A DNA stretch of 64,000 nt. Source: Sphingomonas sp. HMP6. GTDB lineage: Bacteria; Pseudomonadota; Alphaproteobacteria; Sphingomonadales; Sphingomonadaceae. The DNA lies in contig NZ_AP022672.1 in the NCBI RefSeq assembly GCF_013374095.1, positions 929,501 to 993,500 on the forward strand, given 5' to 3'. Within the stretch, counting starts at the first letter, position 1. The number at the start of each line of letters is the position of its first letter. Under the pieces are notes generated by a model. That model had not been told where the DNA came from and ran no database searches. It saw nothing but the letters and a program-made list of their open reading frames with translations. Shown piece by piece: positions 45,843-55,303 of this stretch. Both the position numbers and the translations under genes were made by a program.

Positions 45843-46667
45843 ATGATCACCGAACCCGCCCCAGCCAAGATCAACCTCGCGCTTCACGTCCGTGCGCGCC
45901 GCGCCGACGGTTATCACGAGCTCGAAACGCTGTTCGCCTTCGTGCGCGACGGCGACACGGTGACGCTCGCGCCGGGGCCACTGTCGCTTGCCGTAACTGG
46001 ACCGTTCGCCGCAGGGCTTAGCGGGGAGGGTGACAACCTCATCCTCCGCGCCGCGCGTGCCTTTGCGGTGGCGTTCGACAAGCCCGAAACCGGTGCCTTC
46101 ACCCTCGACAAACACCTCCCTGTCGCCTCGGGCATCGGCGGCGGCTCGGCCGATGCGGCGGCGGCGCTCCGCGCGCTGGCCAAGGCGAACGCCGTTCCGA
46201 TCGACGACCCACGGCTGTTCGAGATCGCCGCCACGCTCGGATCGGATATTCCGGCCTGTCTGCTCGGGCGCACCGCGCTGGGGGAAGGGCGGGGCGAACG
46301 GCTCTATCCCCTGGATGGCCCAACCGGGATGGCCACGCTGCTGGTCAATCCTGGCGTCGCGGTATCGACCGCCGCGGTATTCAAGGCATGGGATGGGGTC
46401 GATCGTGGCGCAATGCCCGATGGCGATGCCTTGTCGCTCGCGCTTGCCGGGCGCAACGATCTGGAAGCGCCCGCGCGCCGCCTCGCACCCGTGATCGATG
46501 ATGTACTGACGCTGCTGGGGGAAGGTGCGCCGATCCTCGCGCGGATGTCGGGCTCGGGCGCGACATGCTTCGCACTGTATGCCAACGTGCCGGATCGTGT
46601 CGCCGCCGCCGCGCGCATTCGCGCGACGCAACCCGGTTGGTGGTGTCTCGAAACGCGACTCGCGTAA
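45843..46667 (+). CDS. ispE: 4-diphosphocytidyl-2-C-methyl-D-erythritol kinase
   Basis: GHMP kinase of the non-mevalonate isoprenoid route. 274 residues from ATG 45843 (MITEPAPAKINLALHVRARR with the AKINL signature). The ATP-binding Gly-rich loop is LPVASGIGGGSADAAAALRA, and the third motif is ARMSGSGATCFALY. Codons upstream of the chosen ATG belong to the family B repeat. No strong ribosome-binding site is visible. Confidence 0.95.
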   Translation: MITEPAPAKINLALHVRARRADGYHELETLFAFVRDGDTVTLAPGPLSLAVTGPFAAGLSGEGDNLILRAARAFAVAFDKPETGAFTLDKHLPVASGIGGGSADAAAALRALAKANAVPIDDPRLFEIAATLGSDIPACLLGRTALGEGRGERLYPLDGPTGMATLLVNPGVAVSTAAVFKAWDGVDRGAMPDGDALSLALAGRNDLEAPARRLAPVIDDVLTLLGEGAPILARMSGSGATCFALYANVPDRVAAAARIRATQPGWWCLETRLA

Positions 46668-46943
46668 CACTTTTGCGTCCCGCTGCGGGATGCGATGTCG
46701 GCGTGTTCGTGTGAAAACGCCGGAAATCCGCCATTGGCCCCGCTCTTGCTGTGTTCGGACCCGAACGAGTCCGCCGCCCCCAGCGGAGCGCTCGTCGATG
46801 GTCCACGGTCCCCCCGCGCGCCATCCAAACTGCGGGACGACGAGGGAAACTTCGTCGTCCCCACACCTAAATACGACCCCGATTTCACGCAATATCGCAA
46901 CAGACTTGCGCCGAATCGCGCTTTGGCGACATAGGCTGTCGCC
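46668..46943. promoter_or_regulatory. ispE-ilvD gap with hairpins
   Basis: 276 bases without a supported gene. A hairpin lies just after ispE (GCGTCCCG-ctg-CGGGATGC, about 46675-46693). A perfect 10-bp stem, GGGACGACGA (46834-46843) with TCGTCGTCCC (46852-46861), lies about 80 bases before the ilvD start. No T tract follows either stem. I see no leader peptide with runs of Leu/Val/Ile codons, so classical attenuation of ilvD is not supported. The ilvD promoter probably lies here. Confidence 0.4.
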
Positions 46944-48665
46944 ATGACCAATCGCTTCGACAAATCCCGCTTGCCCAGCCGCCACGTGTCGGTCGGCCCC
47001 GAACGCGCCCCGCATCGCAGCTATTATTATGCGATGGGCCTGACCGAGGAGGAGATCGGCCGGCCGTTCGTTGCGCTCGCCAGCGCCGGCAACGACAGCG
47101 CGCCGTGCAACACGCTGCTCGACGTGCAGGCCGATGCCGCACGGGCGGGCGTGATCCAGAATGGCGGCATGCCGCGCCGCTTCAACACGATCACCGTCAC
47201 CGACGGCATCGCGATGGGGCATCAGGGGATGAAATCCTCGCTCGTCAGCCGCGAAGTGATCGCCGATTCGGTCGAGCTGTCGGTGCGCGGGCATTGCTAC
47301 GATGCGCTGGTCGGCTTTGCGGGTTGCGACAAATCGCTGCCCGGCATGATGATGTCGATGCTACGGCTCAATATCCCGAGCATCTTCGTCTATGGCGGAT
47401 CGATCCTGCCGGGCCGGTTCGAGGATAAGGACATCACCGTCGTCGATGTGTTCGAAATGGTCGGGCGCTTTGCGGCGGGAACGTGCCCGATCAGCGAATT
47501 GCACGAGATGGAAAAAGTCGCGTGTCCCGGCCACGGTGCGTGCGGCGGGCAGTTTACCGCCAATACTATGGCATGCGTCGGCGAAGCGATCGGTTTGTCC
47601 TTGCCGAACAGCAACATGGTGCCCGCACCCTATTCGACGCGTGAACAGATTGCTGTCGCAGCAGGGTATCAGGTGATGGAGTTGCTCGAACGCAACATCC
47701 GCCCGCGCGACATTTGCACGCGCGCGGCCTTCATCAACGCCGCGCGCGTCGTCGCGGCCACCGGCGGATCGACCAATGCTGCGCTGCATCTGCCCGCAAT
47801 GGCGAGCGAGGCGGGCATCGAGTTCGACCTGTTCGACGTAGCAGATGCTTTCAAATCAACGCCTTACATCGCCGATCTCAAACCCGGTGGGCAATATGTC
47901 GCGAAGGACATGTATGAGGCGGGCGGCGTCTACATGCTGATGAAGACGATGCTGGGCGGCGGCTTCCTCGACGGCAATTGCCTGACCGTCACCGGCAAGA
48001 CGCTCGGCGAAAATATCGATCAGGTCACTTGGAACCCCGATCAGAAGGTCATTTACGACGTGAAGACACCGATCAGCCCGACCGGCGGCGTGGTGGGCCT
48101 GCGCGGGTCGCTCGCGCCCGATGGCGCGATCGTCAAGGTCGCGGGGATGCACCGGCTGCAATTCACCGGCCCGGCGCGCGTGTTTGATTGCGAGGAGGAT
48201 TGCTTCGCCGCGGTCGAGGCGCGGTCGATCAACGAGGGCGAAGTGATCGTGATCCGCTACGAAGGGCCAAAGGGCGGGCCTGGCATGCGCGAGATGCTCT
48301 CGACCACCGCGGCGCTCTACGGCCTCGGCCTTGGCGAGAAGGTCGCGCTCATCACCGACGGGCGCTTTTCGGGTGCGACGCGCGGCTTCTGCATCGGCCA
48401 TGTCGGGCCCGAGGCAGCCGATGGCGGGCCGATCGCGCTGATCGTGGATGGCGACACGATCCGGATCGATGCCGAGGTCGGCACGATTGACCTCGATGTT
48501 CCCGAGGCAATTCTCGCCGCACGCCGCGCCGCCTGGGTCCGACGCACCAACGATTACCAGTCGGGCGCATTGTGGCGCTATTCCCAGACGGTCGGCCCCG
48601 CCTATAAGGGGGCGGTCACGCACCCGGGAGCAGCGGCCGAAACTCATGTCTATGCGGATATCTAG
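46944..48665 (+). CDS. ilvD: dihydroxy-acid dehydratase
   Basis: Fe-S dehydratase of valine, leucine and isoleucine synthesis, 573 residues. IlvD/Edd family motifs: [55 protein letters not shown] and [20 protein letters not shown]. The CDKS Cys and the GACGG Cys are the cluster ligands. Length and motifs favour IlvD over Edd, and a separate edd lies at 17.5-19.3 kb; an aldonate dehydratase of the same family cannot be excluded by eye. First of the ilvD-lipoprotein-nnr-rlmD run. Confidence 0.92.
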   Translation: MTNRFDKSRLPSRHVSVGPERAPHRSYYYAMGLTEEEIGRPFVALASAGNDSAPCNTLLDVQADAARAGVIQNGGMPRRFNTITVTDGIAMGHQGMKSSLVSREVIADSVELSVRGHCYDALVGFAGCDKSLPGMMMSMLRLNIPSIFVYGGSILPGRFEDKDITVVDVFEMVGRFAAGTCPISELHEMEKVACPGHGACGGQFTANTMACVGEAIGLSLPNSNMVPAPYSTREQIAVAAGYQVMELLERNIRPRDICTRAAFINAARVVAATGGSTNAALHLPAMASEAGIEFDLFDVADAFKSTPYIADLKPGGQYVAKDMYEAGGVYMLMKTMLGGGFLDGNCLTVTGKTLGENIDQVTWNPDQKVIYDVKTPISPTGGVVGLRGSLAPDGAIVKVAGMHRLQFTGPARVFDCEEDCFAAVEARSINEGEVIVIRYEGPKGGPGMREMLSTTAALYGLGLGEKVALITDGRFSGATRGFCIGHVGPEAADGGPIALIVDGDTIRIDAEVGTIDLDVPEAILAARRAAWVRRTNDYQSGALWRYSQTVGPAYKGAVTHPGAAAETHVYADI

Positions 48666-49050
48666 CGCAGTCCTGCTGCTGGCCTTGGCCGCGTGCGGCG
48701 AACAGCGCACCGATACGGCGATGCTCGCCAAGGTTGAAGCGGAGCAGCGCAAGACGCAGGATGATAGTGGCAAGATCGTCTGCGCGCAGCGCGGATCGGC
48801 CGATTTCGCGCGCACCTGCACGATCGACCGCGCCGATAGCGATGCCGGGCTGATCCTAACGGTGCGCCATCCCGACGGCGCGTTCCACCGCTTGCTGGTC
48901 ACCAAGGACGGGCGCGGCGTGGTCGCTGCCGATGGCGCGGAGCGTGTGACGGTCACCGTCATCGGCACGGGCGAGATCGAAGTAGCGCTGGGCGGAGACC
49001 GCTACCGCCTGCCCGCCACGGTCAAGGGCAAGCCTGCGAAAGCGTCGTGA
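48652..49050 (+). CDS. small lipoprotein of unknown function
   Basis: About 132 residues. [18 protein letters not shown] is a short lipoprotein signal with the lipobox LAAC. The mature part has two further Cys ([20 protein letters not shown]), probably a disulfide, and a beta-rich C-terminal half ([20 protein letters not shown]). It overlaps the ilvD end by 14 bases (20 if ATG 48646 is used) and overlaps the GTG of nnr by 4. No family recognised. Confidence 0.8.
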   Translation: MRISSAVLLLALAACGEQRTDTAMLAKVEAEQRKTQDDSGKIVCAQRGSADFARTCTIDRADSDAGLILTVRHPDGAFHRLLVTKDGRGVVAADGAERVTVTVIGTGEIEVALGGDRYRLPATVKGKPAKAS

Positions 49051-50507
49051 AGCCGATCGAGGGCCAACCGATCCTGACCGCCGCTCGGATGCGCGCGGCG
49101 GAAGCGCGCGCGATTGCCGACGGTGCGAGCGTCGAAAGCCTGATGGAGCGCGCAGGCGGTGGCGCGGCGGAGGCCGTGCGTCGGCTGGCGGCGGGAAGCC
49201 GGGTGCTGGTGCTGTGCGGGCCGGGCAATAATGGCGGTGACGGCTATGTCGCGGCGCGGTTGTTACGCGCCAATGGGGTGGAGGTTCGGGTCGCGGCGTT
49301 GGGCACGCCGAAGACCGAGGCCGCGATGGCTGCGCGGGCGGCATGGGGCGAGGCGGTCGAGCCCTTTCCCGACGCCCTGCCGGACGAACATGTCCTCGCG
49401 CCGGTGGTGGTGGATGCGGTGTTCGGCACTGGCCTGTCCCGCCCGCTCGATGATGACGTTGCACGTACCATCGACGCGCTGGTCCAGTGCGCGCACCTAT
49501 CCGTCGCGGTCGATCTCCCCAGCGGTGTAGACACCGATACGGGTGCGGAGCTCAACCCGCTACAACTCCCCGAATACAGCCTGACCCTCGCACTCGGCGC
49601 GCTCAAGCCAGCGCACGTCCTGCAACCCTCGGCCAGTTTGTGCGGGGCAGTCCGGCTGATCGATATCGGCCTGGGTCTCGACGAGATCGGATCGCCGCGC
49701 GAGCATGTCAGCCCGGACGAGACGATCGCGCGTCCGCATTTGCTCGCCCCACAGGCCTGGGCGCACAAATACACGCGCGGCATGGTGGTGGTGATCGGTG
49801 GCGTTATGCCGGGTGCCGCTGCGCTGGCGGTCCAGTCCGCGATGCGGTCGGGCGCTGGCTATGGCCTGCTGCTCGCCGATCCGGTGGCTGATATGCCGCA
49901 TGCCATCGTGCGCCGCGATTGGTCGGTCGAGACGCTGACCCAGGCCATCGCGGGTAAACCCAAGGTCGCGATCGTGATCGGCCCCGGTTTGGGACGGGAC
50001 GATCGCGCCGTCGAGAAACTCGACGCCGCCATCGCCTGTGACCGACCGATCGTCATCGATGGCGACGCGCTCCATCTGCTGGAGGAGCGCCATTTCGAAA
50101 TATTCCGCCGCCGCGCGACCGTGCAGGACCGTGACCGGCGCGTGATCCTCACGCCGCACGCAGGCGAGTTCAAGGCGCTGTTCGGCGACTGGAGCGGATC
50201 CAAAATTGAAGCCGCACGCGCCGCCGCCCGGCATTGCGGCGCGACATTAGTGTTCAAGGGGCCCGATACCGTCATTGCCCACCCAAACGGCCACACCAAT
50301 GTCGCATTGGCGAGCAGCGCATGGTTGTCCACCGCCGGCACCGGCGACGTGCTGGCCGGGGTGGTCGGCGCTATGCTGTTCGGCTCCGTCCTTGGGGCGG
50401 CCGAAGCCGCCGTCTGGATGCACGCCGAGGCCGCGCGTCGCCTCGGCGGGGCGTTCATCGCCGACGACCTCGCGCGCGAACTTTCGAAGGTACGAGCCGC
50501 ATTATGA
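49047..50507 (+). CDS. nnr: bifunctional NAD(P)H-hydrate epimerase/dehydratase
   Basis: Repairs hydrated NADH/NADPH. 486 residues with two fused domains: the N-terminal epimerase (YjeF_N) with VLCGPGNNGGDGYVAARLL, and the C-terminal ADP/ATP-dependent dehydratase (carbohydrate kinase-like) with GPGLGRDD, TPHAGEFKALFG and LSTAGTGDVLAGVVGAML. The start is GTG 49047, overlapping the lipoprotein gene (GTGA). The stop overlaps the ATG of rlmD by 4 bases. Confidence 0.96.
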   Translation: MKPIEGQPILTAARMRAAEARAIADGASVESLMERAGGGAAEAVRRLAAGSRVLVLCGPGNNGGDGYVAARLLRANGVEVRVAALGTPKTEAAMAARAAWGEAVEPFPDALPDEHVLAPVVVDAVFGTGLSRPLDDDVARTIDALVQCAHLSVAVDLPSGVDTDTGAELNPLQLPEYSLTLALGALKPAHVLQPSASLCGAVRLIDIGLGLDEIGSPREHVSPDETIARPHLLAPQAWAHKYTRGMVVVIGGVMPGAAALAVQSAMRSGAGYGLLLADPVADMPHAIVRRDWSVETLTQAIAGKPKVAIVIGPGLGRDDRAVEKLDAAIACDRPIVIDGDALHLLEERHFEIFRRRATVQDRDRRVILTPHAGEFKALFGDWSGSKIEAARAAARHCGATLVFKGPDTVIAHPNGHTNVALASSAWLSTAGTGDVLAGVVGAMLFGSVLGAAEAAVWMHAEAARRLGGAFIADDLARELSKVRAAL

Positions 50508-51682
50508 CCGATCTGATCGTCCGCGTCGCCGCGCGCGGGGAGGGGGTGACCGCTGACGGACGCCACGCGGCCTTCGCGGCGCCGGGGGACACGCTGAGCC
50601 CCGACAACACCGTTCTTCCGGGCCCGCATCACCAGACGCCGCCATGCCGCCACTTTCCGAACTGTGGCGGGTGCCAGCTTCAGCATCTCGACGACGAGAG
50701 CTATTCGGCCTTCCTCACCGACCGTATTTCGGGAGCACTCGCCGCGCAGGGGCTGACCGCGCCGATCCGCTCGCCCGCGCTCTCCCCGCCGCGCACTCGT
50801 CGCCGCGCCGCGCTACACGCCGAGTCCAAGGGCGGCACCGTCACGCTCGGCTTCAGCGAAGGCGCGAGCCACGCGATCGTCGATCTGCGGGAATGCTGGA
50901 TCCTGACGCCGGGCCTGTTCGCGCTGATCGCGCCGCTCCGCAAACTGTTCGCGCGAGTGTTAAAGGGCCGGGCGCGGCTGCACCTCACGGAACTCGACCA
51001 GGGGGTCGATGTGCTGATCGAGGGAAAGATCACCGATAGCCTGGCCGCGGTCGAGGCGATCACCGCCTTCTGCGGGGCTAACGGCATTGCCCGGCTGGCG
51101 ATCGATGACGGAATCGGCCCGGAGACGCGCTGGGAGCCCGAAGGCACGACGATCACGCTTGGCGGCGTGGCGGTGCCGTTCCCGGCCGGATCGTTCCTGC
51201 AAGCCACGCGCGAGGGCGAGGGCGCGTTGGTTACTGCCGTGCGCGAGGCGATCAGCGGCGCGACGCTCTGCGCCGATCTTTTCTCGGGCCTCGGCACCTT
51301 CGCGCTTTCGCTGCCGGGCAAGGTCTATGCGGCAGAGGCCGGGCGGGACGCGATCCTCGCGCTGCAGTCCGGAGCGTCGCGCGCAGGCCGCACCGTTTTC
51401 GCCGAGCACCGCGACCTGTTCCGCCGCCCGTTGACGGCCGCGGAATGTGATCGCTTTCAGGCGATCATCCTCGATCCGCCGCGCGCTGGCGCAAAGGAAC
51501 AGGTCGCGCAATTGGCCGGATCGAAAGTACCAGTCATCGCCTATGTCTCGTGCAATCCGAGCAGTTTCGCGCGCGATGCGGATATTTTGTGCAAGGCTGG
51601 TTATGCGCTCGATTGGGTGCAACCGGTCGGCCAATTTCGCTGGTCTACGCATGTCGAACTGGCGGCACGCTTCAGCCGTTAG
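50504..51682 (+). CDS. rlmD: 23S rRNA (uracil-C5)-methyltransferase, RlmD/RumA-like
   Basis: SAM-dependent methyltransferase of the TrmA/RumA family, 392 residues from ATG 50504. A TRAM-like N terminus is followed by the iron-sulfur Cys cluster PPCRHFPNCGGCQLQHL, with a later Cys in RECWIL. The methyltransferase core has DLFSGLGTFALSL, LDPPRAGAKEQV, and the catalytic Cys in AYVSCNPSSFARDADIL. The Fe-S Cys support RlmD/RlmC rather than TrmA; which uracil is modified is not certain. Last of the ilvD-nnr run, convergent with truA. Confidence 0.9.
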   Translation: MTDLIVRVAARGEGVTADGRHAAFAAPGDTLSPDNTVLPGPHHQTPPCRHFPNCGGCQLQHLDDESYSAFLTDRISGALAAQGLTAPIRSPALSPPRTRRRAALHAESKGGTVTLGFSEGASHAIVDLRECWILTPGLFALIAPLRKLFARVLKGRARLHLTELDQGVDVLIEGKITDSLAAVEAITAFCGANGIARLAIDDGIGPETRWEPEGTTITLGGVAVPFPAGSFLQATREGEGALVTAVREAISGATLCADLFSGLGTFALSLPGKVYAAEAGRDAILALQSGASRAGRTVFAEHRDLFRRPLTAAECDRFQAIILDPPRAGAKEQVAQLAGSKVPVIAYVSCNPSSFARDADILCKAGYALDWVQPVGQFRWSTHVELAARFSR

Positions 51683-51693
51683 GGCCAAAACCT

Positions 51694-52434
51694 CTAAGGG
51701 TAATCCGCCCGCAGAAAATACAGCCCGTCCGACGGCGCATTAAGCCCCAGCGCAGCCCGGTCGCGCGCGGCGAGTGCCGCCGCCATGTCGTCGGGCGACC
51801 ATTTGCCAAGGCCGACCAGCGACAGGCACCCGACCATCGACCGCACTTGATGATGCAGGAACGACCGCGCCGAAGCGAACACGCTGATCCGGTCGCCATC
51901 GCGCACCACATCGAGCCGGTCGAGCGTGCGCAAAGGGCTGTCGGCCTGGCAATGCGCCGATCGGAAAGTGGTGAAGTCATGCCGCCCGATCAGTCGCTTG
52001 GCGCCCTCTGCCATAGCCACCGCGTCAAGCGGCAGCGCCACCCGCCACGCCAGCCCGCGCTCGAACGTCAGCGGCGCGCGGCGCACGACGATGCGATATT
52101 CATAATGTCGCGCCAGGCAGGAGAAGCGCGCATGCCAGTCGTCGGCCGCGATCTCGCACCCGACGATTGCCACCGGATCGGGCCGCAGCTTGGCGTTGAG
52201 CGCTTCCATCAACCGGAACGGCGCGATCTCGCGCGCGATATCGACGTGCGCGCGCATCCCTAGCGCATGCACCCCGGCATCGGTCCGCCCGGCGGCATGA
52301 ACCTGCGCGGTTTCGGTCGTGATCGCGTGGACGGCGCGCTCGATCGCGGCCTGCACGCTCGGGCCATTGTCCTGACGCTGCCATCCGACAAACGGGCGGC
52401 CATCATATTCCACCGTCAGCGCAAAGCGCGTCAA
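51694..52434 (-). CDS. truA: tRNA pseudouridine(38-40) synthase TruA
   Basis: 246 residues. It starts [20 protein letters not shown], with catalytic Asp52 in [14 protein letters not shown] and the C-terminal [13 protein letters not shown]. The initiation codon is TTG 52434, overlapping the fmt stop as TTGA; upstream in-frame codons lie over fmt and are not TruA-like. It is coupled to fmt and convergent with rlmD. Confidence 0.96.
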   Translation of the reverse strand: MTRFALTVEYDGRPFVGWQRQDNGPSVQAAIERAVHAITTETAQVHAAGRTDAGVHALGMRAHVDIAREIAPFRLMEALNAKLRPDPVAIVGCEIAADDWHARFSCLARHYEYRIVVRRAPLTFERGLAWRVALPLDAVAMAEGAKRLIGRHDFTTFRSAHCQADSPLRTLDRLDVVRDGDRISVFASARSFLHHQVRSMVGCLSLVGLGKWSPDDMAAALAARDRAALGLNAPSDGLYFLRADYP

Positions 52435-53375
52435 AGCTGGGTTCCAGCGGGGATGGGGAAGCCACGCAGCAACTCGGCGGCGGTCATGACGCCGCGCCCT
52501 GCGCGCTGCAGCAGCGTCGGGCGGATCGCGCCAGTGCCGCACATAATCGTCAGCACATCATCGATCACGCTTCCCCGGCGAAGGCCGGGGCCCAGTTGCG
52601 GGTCGCTTACATCTGGACCCCGGCCTTCGCCGGGGAAGGTTTGAGCCGCAAGCACCTTCACCCGCTCGCCCGCCACCTCGAAGAACGCCCCAGGCACCGG
52701 ATTGAACGCGCGCACTTGTCGCTCGACCGCTTCGGCGTCCTGCGAGAAATCCAGCAGGGCCTCGGCCTTGTCGATCTTCGCGGCATAGGTCACGCCCTCT
52801 TCGGGTTGCTCACAAGGCGGAAAACCGTCGAAATCGGCCAACACCCGGACCATCAATCGCGCGCCCATCGCGCTCAGCTCGCCGGTCAAAACCCCAGCCG
52901 TCTTGCCGCCAACAGCCGTTGCCTCCCGCAGCAGTACCGGCCCGGTATCGAGTCCGGCTTCCATCTGCATGATGCAAACGCCCGTCTCGGCATCCCCCGC
53001 CAGAACCGCCCGCTGGATCGGCGCGGCACCCCGCCAGCGCGGCAGCAGCGAGGCGTGGACGTTGAGGCACCCGCGCACCGGCGCATCCAGCACGGCGCGC
53101 GGCAGGATCAGGCCGTACGCCGCCACCACCGCGACATCCGCTCCGAAGCTTGCAAAGTCCGCCTGAGCATCGGTATCGCGGAGCGACACCGGCGTGCGCA
53201 CGGCAATCCCCAACGCCTCGGCGCGCGCCTGAACCGGGGAGGGTGTCAGCGCCTTCCCGCGCCCGGCGCGCCGTGGCGGCTGGCTGTACGACGCCACGAC
53301 GGCATGCCCGGCATCGACCAGCGCTTGCAATACCGGCACCGAAAAGTCGGGTGTTCCCATGAAAATGATCCGCAT
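52431..53375 (-). CDS. fmt: methionyl-tRNA formyltransferase
   Basis: Formylates initiator Met-tRNA. 314 residues from ATG 53375 ([19 protein letters not shown]). The active-site set is N105 and H107 in [20 protein letters not shown] and D143 in [11 protein letters not shown]. The C-terminal OB-like domain contains an in-frame palindromic repeat (residues about 247-269, [11 protein letters not shown] ... GPGLRRGS) that is foreign to Fmt. Divergent from recR; def, which removes the formyl group, is 1 kb away, and fhs, which makes the formyl donor, follows. Confidence 0.96.
   Translation of the reverse strand: MRIIFMGTPDFSVPVLQALVDAGHAVVASYSQPPRRAGRGKALTPSPVQARAEALGIAVRTPVSLRDTDAQADFASFGADVAVVAAYGLILPRAVLDAPVRGCLNVHASLLPRWRGAAPIQRAVLAGDAETGVCIMQMEAGLDTGPVLLREATAVGGKTAGVLTGELSAMGARLMVRVLADFDGFPPCEQPEEGVTYAAKIDKAEALLDFSQDAEAVERQVRAFNPVPGAFFEVAGERVKVLAAQTFPGEGRGPDVSDPQLGPGLRRGSVIDDVLTIMCGTGAIRPTLLQRAGRGVMTAAELLRGFPIPAGTQL
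52570..52638. repeat. inverted repeat inside fmt, family B copy 2
   Basis: Arms CTTCCCCGGCGAAGGCCGGG (from 52570) and CCCGGCCTTCGCCGGGGAAG (to 52638) are perfect reverse complements, extended inward by GCCCA / TGGAC with one mismatch. The span is 69 bases, 23 codons, open in the fmt frame. It shares arms and CCCAGTTGCG with copy 1 at 45.7 kb. Confidence 0.92.
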
Positions 53376-53431
53376 GGCGACATGCTCTGGCCGCTTGCGC
53401 AGGCGCAACGCAACCCCCTATCTGTTCCGCC

Positions 53432-54028
53432 ATGGCCTCTCCCGAAATCGAAGCGCTCACGACGGCGCTGGCCCGGCTCCCGGGGCTTGGACCCCGTTCG
53501 GCGCGGCGTGCGGTGCTGCATTTGCTCAAGAAGCGCGAGGCGGCGCTGGGGCCGTTGCTCAATGCGCTGATGGCGGTCGAGGAACGCCTCTCAACATGCT
53601 CGATTTGCGGAAATATCGACACGACCAACCCGTGTGGGGTCTGCGCCGATCCGCGCCGCGACGCGCGCGCGCTGTGCGTGGTGGAGGAGGTGGCCGATCT
53701 GTGGGCGCTGGATCGCTCGCGGCTGTTTCCGGGGCGCTTCCACGTGCTCGGCGGAAAGCTTTCGGCGCTGGAGGGCGTGCGGCCCGAGGATCTCGCGATC
53801 GATTCGCTGGTGCGGCGCATATCCGAGGGCGGGATCGACGAGGTCGTGCTGGCGATGAACGCCACGCTGGAGGGGCAGACTACCGCGCATTACATCGCCG
53901 AACGGATCGAGCGCTTTCCGGTGCGGATTACCCAGCTTGCGCATGGTCTGCCGGTCGGGGGTGAGCTCGATTATCTCGATGAGGGGACTTTAGCGCAGGC
54001 GCTGCGCGCGCGGCGCCCGGTGAGTTAA
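53432..54028 (+). CDS. recR: recombination protein RecR
   Basis: RecFOR mediator that helps load RecA at gaps. 198 residues. The N-terminal helix-hairpin-helix ([20 protein letters not shown]) is followed by a C4 zinc finger (C56, C59, C68, C71 in [16 protein letters not shown]) and a Toprim domain with [12 protein letters not shown] and [14 protein letters not shown]. Divergent from fmt with a 56-base gap. No dnaX or ybaB neighbour is visible here. Confidence 0.97.
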   Translation: MASPEIEALTTALARLPGLGPRSARRAVLHLLKKREAALGPLLNALMAVEERLSTCSICGNIDTTNPCGVCADPRRDARALCVVEEVADLWALDRSRLFPGRFHVLGGKLSALEGVRPEDLAIDSLVRRISEGGIDEVVLAMNATLEGQTTAHYIAERIERFPVRITQLAHGLPVGGELDYLDEGTLAQALRARRPVS

Positions 54029-54334
54029 AAAGGGTTTGTTCGCGCGGAGGCGCGGAGCAAAAGGAAGAAGGGTTTCACGCGAAGGCGCGAAGAGAAGGGA
54101 AGGGCGCGAAGAGGGTGGGCCTGCCGCGCAGCGGCCCTCAAAAAAACGTCAAAAGCGGTGCTTCAGCTGCCCGCTGACGCGGGCGATCCTTGCATCCGAA
54201 CAACCTCTGCGCCCTCAGTGCCTCTGCGTGAACCAACCTTTCTTCTCTTTGCGGCCTTTCCTTCTCTTTGCGCCTTCGCGTGAACCCTTCTTCTAAAACT
54301 TGACGCACGCCACGACCTTTCCTAGCTCGCGAAC
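54029..54334. repeat. long inverted repeat filling the recR-def gap (family D)
   Basis: The 306-base gap is largely one element. Left arm 54065-54096 begins AAGAAGGGTTTCACGCGAAG; right arm 54262-54292 ends CTTCGCGTGAACCCTTCTT. They are reverse complements over about 30 bases with two differences. Further degenerate copies of GCGAAG and TCTCTTTGCG occur between and beside them. An 86-codon open frame across it is only translated repeat. No other gene is seen. Confidence 0.82.
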
Positions 54335-54865
54335 ATGGCTGTTCTAGAAATCCTCGAAGTCCCGCACCCCGGCCTCCGCGCCGTCGCCAAGCCCGTCGAA
54401 ACGGTCGATGATTCGGTGCGGAAGATCGTCGCCGACATGTTCGACACGATGTACGACGCACGCGGCATCGGCCTCGCCGCGACGCAAGTCGCGATCGAGC
54501 AGCGCATCGTCGTGATCGATCTGCAGGAGACGGTGGGGGAGGGCGAAGAGGCCAAGGCCGTCCGCACGCCGCTCGTCTATATCAACCCGGAGCTGATTTC
54601 GGTCAGCGAGGAAACCAATTTCTACAGCGAAGGCTGCCTTTCGATCCCCGAGCAATATGCCGAGGTCGAACGCCCCGCCGCCTGCCGCGCGCGCTGGCTC
54701 GACGAGCAAGGCGAGGCGCATGAGGGCGATTTCGACGGCCTGCTCGCCACCGCGCTTCAGCACGAGATCGACCATCTGAACGGCGTGCTGTTCATCGACC
54801 ACATCTCGAAGCTCAAGCGCGACATGCTGATGAAGAAACTGACGAAGATGCGTAAGGCGGGTTGA
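54335..54865 (+). CDS. def: peptide deformylase
   Basis: Removes the N-formyl group from nascent proteins. 176 residues with the three metal-site motifs: GIGLAATQV (44-52), EGCLSIP with C101, and QHEIDHLNG with H143, E144 and H147. The size and the N-terminal VPHPGLRAVAKPVE fit type 1B. There is no good Shine-Dalgarno before the ATG, which is 42 bases after the repeat arm. Convergent with the lipoprotein gene. Confidence 0.97.
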   Translation: MAVLEILEVPHPGLRAVAKPVETVDDSVRKIVADMFDTMYDARGIGLAATQVAIEQRIVVIDLQETVGEGEEAKAVRTPLVYINPELISVSEETNFYSEGCLSIPEQYAEVERPAACRARWLDEQGEAHEGDFDGLLATALQHEIDHLNGVLFIDHISKLKRDMLMKKLTKMRKAG

Positions 54866-54868
54866 GCG

Positions 54869-55303
54869 CTACGGGACGCCAGCGCCGGTATAGGGAAGCT
54901 TGTCCCAGATGGTCTGAACCCCTTCGTCGCAATGACCATCGTGAGCGCACGCAAGTTTCCGATCCATGATCGCTCGAACTGCGTCGAGCGCCTCGCATGG
55001 CGCGCCCATCTCGGTCTCAAGAATAACCACTGGCTCGGGCGGACCAATGCGATGCACTTTCGCCATTTCGCTTTCAAAGCTCTTCAAGTCTGACCGTTTG
55101 CCAGACATGTAGAGAACGCCTTCGTGATCGAGCGATACGCGAAACATGAGACCGCCGGGACCAATGTGCAGGTGGGGCTTACCCCAGCTTGCGAGTGGCG
55201 GGGTGCATGCGTGAGCGAGCTCGTCTGACTTTGAGCAGCCGCTTGTCCAAATGAAAGCCACAAGTGCGACGCAGAGCTTCGTATGATTTGATTGGCTCGG
55301 CAT
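54869..55303 (-). CDS. small lipoprotein of unknown function
   Basis: 144 residues with a lipoprotein signal (LCVALVAFIWTSGC, Cys at 23). The segment VVILETEMGAPCEALDAVRA followed by IMDRKLAC resembles the periplasmic domain of ExbD/TolR proteins in rhythm, but the match is weak. Four further Cys are in the mature part. GAGGGG precedes the ATG by 8 bases, and the ATG shares one base with the fhs stop (TGATG). It is less GC-rich than its neighbours, which may hint at later acquisition. Confidence 0.75.
   Translation of the reverse strand: MPSQSNHTKLCVALVAFIWTSGCSKSDELAHACTPPLASWGKPHLHIGPGGLMFRVSLDHEGVLYMSGKRSDLKSFESEMAKVHRIGPPEPVVILETEMGAPCEALDAVRAIMDRKLACAHDGHCDEGVQTIWDKLPYTGAGVP

Noticed and set aside
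46862..46943. Leader-peptide attenuator for ilvD
   Set aside because: There is no short ORF with runs of Leu, Val or Ile codons, and the 10-bp stem upstream has no T tract.
45792..47294. 500-codon minus-strand open frame across ispE and ilvD
   Set aside because: Antisense to two clear genes, with low-complexity composition.
54036..54296. 86-codon plus-strand open frame between recR and def
   Set aside because: It is the translated family D inverted repeat (Arg/Gly/Lys-rich, then Phe/Leu/Pro-rich), not a protein family.
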